From positions 1-7,786 of the forward strand of contig CAYLIF010000042.1 of assembly GCA_964383845.1 (NCBI GenBank): a DNA stretch of 7,786 bases, read 5' to 3'. Origin of the DNA: JAAZGD01 sp964383845. Lineage in GTDB: Bacteria > Bacillota > Clostridia > Peptostreptococcales > Anaerovoracaceae. Both the position numbers and the translations under genes were made by a program. Every line of letters starts with the position of its first letter. The first letter of the stretch is position 1. Shown here in pieces: positions 6,325-7,786 of the stretch. The notes under the pieces were generated by a model. The model saw only the letters and a list, made by a program, of their open reading frames with translations, searched no databases and was not told the origin of the DNA.

Positions 6325-6657
6325 TTACAATGTAATATCCTCATGCTCTTTCTGTTGCTTGTCCAACTCTGCTTCCAAATCTTTTTTCTCACTCTCTAAA
6401 ACTACAATGCGTTCTTCCAATACTTTTTTGTAGTCACGATCCCCTTGGGATTTCATATATTTTTGGATGGAGCGAAAGATACTCAAAAGAGCCATAAAAA
6501 CTGCTCCAGCCACGGCAGAGCCCAAGATTAGCATAAATAAAGTGAGGTCCATTTGCCCAAAAAGATAGTTCACAGTAACCACCTCATTGTTTATTATTGC
6601 AGCCACTGCTATTAATATACCAACCAGCAGCGCTAATAAAAGAGATATAGTTCTCAT
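6325..6657 (-). CDS. LapA-domain (DUF1049) membrane protein
   Basis: This 110-residue protein has two transmembrane helices (about 3-22 and 38-61) and a charged, heptad-like cytoplasmic tail (about 73-105) likely to form a coiled coil. The stretch between and into helix 2 matches the LapA-domain pattern: an N..VVTVNYLFGQ turn (24-35), a leucine-rich LTLFMLILGSAVAGAV segment (38-53), then LLSIFR. In E. coli, LapA works with LapB in control of lipopolysaccharide synthesis. In Gram-positive bacteria, which lack LPS, the role of this family is unknown, so only the domain name is safe. AAGGAG (6666-6671 on the plus-strand map) lies 8 bases before the ATG. The gene converges on the U32 gene, with 16 bases between the stop codons and no visible terminator, so the two transcripts may overlap. 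Confidence 0.87.
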   Translation of the reverse strand: MRTISLLLALLVGILIAVAAIINNEVVTVNYLFGQMDLTLFMLILGSAVAGAVFMALLSIFRSIQKYMKSQGDRDYKKVLEERIVVLESEKKDLEAELDKQQKEHEDITL

Positions 6658-6761
6658 TATTTGTTCTCCTTTCCAGTTTTTCTCACATTTGCTTAATGTT
6701 CACGTCATACTAAAAGGCCATTTTCTTGTGAACTACGAAATATTTAAGTTATTATTGTTAC

Positions 6762-6770
6762 ATTATACCA
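6762..6770 (-). promoter_or_regulatory. Extended -10 promoter for the LapA-domain gene
   Basis: Read on the minus strand, this stretch is TGGTATAAT: a consensus -10 hexamer preceded by the TGn extension. No convincing -35 lies 16-18 bases upstream, which is tolerated when the -10 is extended. The start would be near 6755, giving a leader of about 98 nt. That leader contains a 6-bp complementary pair, GTTCAC/GTGAAC (6728-6733 and 6698-6703), of unknown significance. Confidence 0.45.
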
Positions 6771-6927
6771 CTTTTTACTCTTTCCTAACATATTTAGTAA
6801 CTCTATAAGCCAAAGGAAAAGGTCTAGACAGGTAATTAATATGTATGTTAGCATGAATCAACTCACACATAACTTAGAAACGAAGGAATAGAAAGTGTTT
6901 TTATAGTTCCATTGTTAACTAAACGAA

Positions 6928-6933
6928 GGGAGG
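6928..6933 (+). promoter_or_regulatory. RBS that decides the start of the downstream gene
   Basis: GGGAGG lies 5 bases before the ATG at 6939 and 11 before the ATG at 6945. The frame is open to a TTG at 6912, but that would place this site inside the gene and has no ribosome binding site of its own. Start at 6939 is preferred; 6945 remains possible. Confidence 0.7.
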
Positions 6934-6938
6934 ATGTT

Positions 6939-7739
6939 ATGGAAATGTTAAAACAGTCCTTAGAATTGTACAGGTTAATGTTAGAACGGATGGAGAAGTC
7001 TGGGCATGCACCTCATCAGGTAGATTATTACAAAGAATGTATTGAATTTACAAAGACCTTTAAAACAGGAGAAGAAGCAATGGCAAATATGCGAAAAAGC
7101 CATCTCTTTACTGCAGGAGGTGATGCTTTTGCTTTAGATGATATCATAAACAGGAAGTGGGCTGCCGAGAAAAACAAGGAAGAAGAGCTAATAGAATTAT
7201 ATAGTAATAGATATAACGAAATTAAAGATAACCCTAAAGTGATAATGGATTATAACAAGACAATGGATTTCACTAGGAAGGTGCAAGACCTTGAAATAAA
7301 GATTTCTAGGAGAAGAGAGAATTTTCTTCAAGTTTTCCAGGGATACTTTGAGATGAAGATGGAAATCCAGGGATCAGATGACTATAGAAAAGCTTTGGCT
7401 AAACTTCAAGGTGGCTATGAGAAAATGGAAGCTGATGGAAAACCGTTTTTTGAAGCTGCAACAGAAGACAAATTCAGAAATTTGCTTTTCATTCCTGATG
7501 AGGGATATAAGTTATTTTTAAAAGATGTAGAACAGATTATAGAAAATCCAAATGTCAATCAATCAGATGAAAATGATGCAGAAAGCCAATGGGAAGAATT
7601 AAAGGCTAATAAAGAAGAAATAAAGCAAATAGGAGAAAGAGAACTGAAAAAGTATAGGCGAGGCTGTTGTTTCTGTGAATCCCCAAAAGATGTAAATGGA
7701 AAATATACTTACGAACATTGTGTATTGGAGGAGGTGTAA
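6939..7739 (+). CDS. Unrecognised helical cytoplasmic protein with C-terminal Cys cluster
   Basis: From the ATG at 6939 the product is 266 residues. I do not recognise the family. It has no signal peptide or membrane segment, is rich in Glu, Lys and Met, and appears almost wholly alpha-helical, with likely amphipathic or coiled-coil stretches at about 1-20, 75-97, 100-145 and 215-240. The C-terminus is distinctive: C243, C244, C246, H260 and C261, spaced as CCxC-x13-HC after a basic KKYRRG run. This could bind a metal such as zinc, but the arrangement fits no finger I can name. The only other cysteine is C34. The next gene starts 2 bases after the stop, with its ribosome binding site inside this gene's last codons, so the two are translationally coupled and probably act together. 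Confidence 0.82.
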   Translation: MEMLKQSLELYRLMLERMEKSGHAPHQVDYYKECIEFTKTFKTGEEAMANMRKSHLFTAGGDAFALDDIINRKWAAEKNKEEELIELYSNRYNEIKDNPKVIMDYNKTMDFTRKVQDLEIKISRRRENFLQVFQGYFEMKMEIQGSDDYRKALAKLQGGYEKMEADGKPFFEAATEDKFRNLLFIPDEGYKLFLKDVEQIIENPNVNQSDENDAESQWEELKANKEEIKQIGERELKKYRRGCCFCESPKDVNGKYTYEHCVLEEV

Positions 7740-7741
7740 AG

Positions 7742-7786
7742 ATGGATACTATTGTAAAGGTTATAGTAGATGGTTATATCAAACAA
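7742..7786 (+). CDS. Start of a further gene, cut by the window end
   Basis: The ATG at 7742 opens a frame that runs to the window edge, giving MDTIVKVIVDGYIKQ. AGGAGGTG (7729-7736), a full match to the anti-Shine-Dalgarno sequence, lies 5 bases upstream, within the end and stop codon region of the preceding gene. Only 15 codons are present, too few to identify the product. The tight spacing implies an operon with the preceding gene. Confidence 0.72.
   Translation, partial: MDTIVKVIVDGYIKQ

Larger units (their letters stand above)
6672..6938. other. Divergent intergenic region
   Basis: This AT-rich stretch lies between the minus-strand LapA-domain gene and the plus-strand gene at 6939. Apart from the minus-strand promoter at 6762-6770, I see no convincing plus-strand promoter. 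TATAGT at 6902-6907 is a possible -10 but has no -35 at proper spacing. No RNA gene, repeat or mobile-element end was recognised. Reading frames crossing it (for example 6587-6808, plus) have no ribosome binding site and mostly mirror the LapA-domain gene. Confidence 0.5.

Noticed and set aside
6312..6336. TTACA/TGTAA and AATAT pairings near the converging stops, as a bidirectional terminator
   Set aside because: The stems are short and AT-only with no T-tract; they would not be stable terminators.
6587..6808. Plus-strand frame overlapping the LapA-domain gene
   Set aside because: It has no ribosome binding site, and its first part is antisense to a well-supported gene.
6912..6938. N-terminal extension of the last complete gene from TTG at 6912
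   Set aside because: The strong GGGAGG at 6928-6933 would lie inside the gene; the ATG at 6939 is a much better start.

Overview
The window reads as chromosomal DNA of a low-GC Gram-positive bacterium, most likely of the class Clostridia. This is inferred from the AT-rich composition, strong GGAGG-type ribosome binding sites, GTG/ATG starts, a T-tailed intrinsic terminator, a long clostridial-style U32 protein and a short LapA-domain protein. I cannot name the species. No rRNA, tRNA, CRISPR array, insertion sequence or phage gene is visible.

Layout. (1) 43-1277, plus strand: a 65-residue two-helix membrane protein, then a membrane-anchored protein with repeated beta-propeller-like strands; neither has a known function. 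(2) 1278-1492: a structured intergenic region with a perfect 12-bp inverted repeat, a good promoter candidate and a long hairpin just before the next ribosome binding site. (3) 1493-2824: a 12-helix APC-superfamily amino acid/polyamine permease, closed by a clear intrinsic terminator (2856-2885), so probably a single-gene transcript. (4) 3019-6308: an extended -10 promoter drives a probable two-gene operon, a seven-helix membrane protein with a C-terminal LuxR-type DNA-binding domain and a 747-residue U32 (RNA-hydroxylase-type) protein. (5) 6325-6657, minus strand: a LapA-domain membrane protein converging on the U32 gene. (6) 6939-7786, plus strand: an unrecognised helical cytoplasmic protein with a C-terminal Cys cluster, tightly coupled to a gene that runs off the window end.

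How the parts may work together. The most unusual protein is the 7TM-LuxR fusion: a one-component, membrane-tethered transcription factor with no receiver domain. It sits between a transporter gene with an elaborate control region and a U32 gene that shares its transcript. A sensor that detects a small molecule or membrane state and tunes the neighbouring permease and/or U32 protein is a reasonable hypothesis. It rests on proximity only; no regulator-operator pairing can be shown from sequence alone. The remaining genes look like ordinary, poorly characterised clostridial genes.
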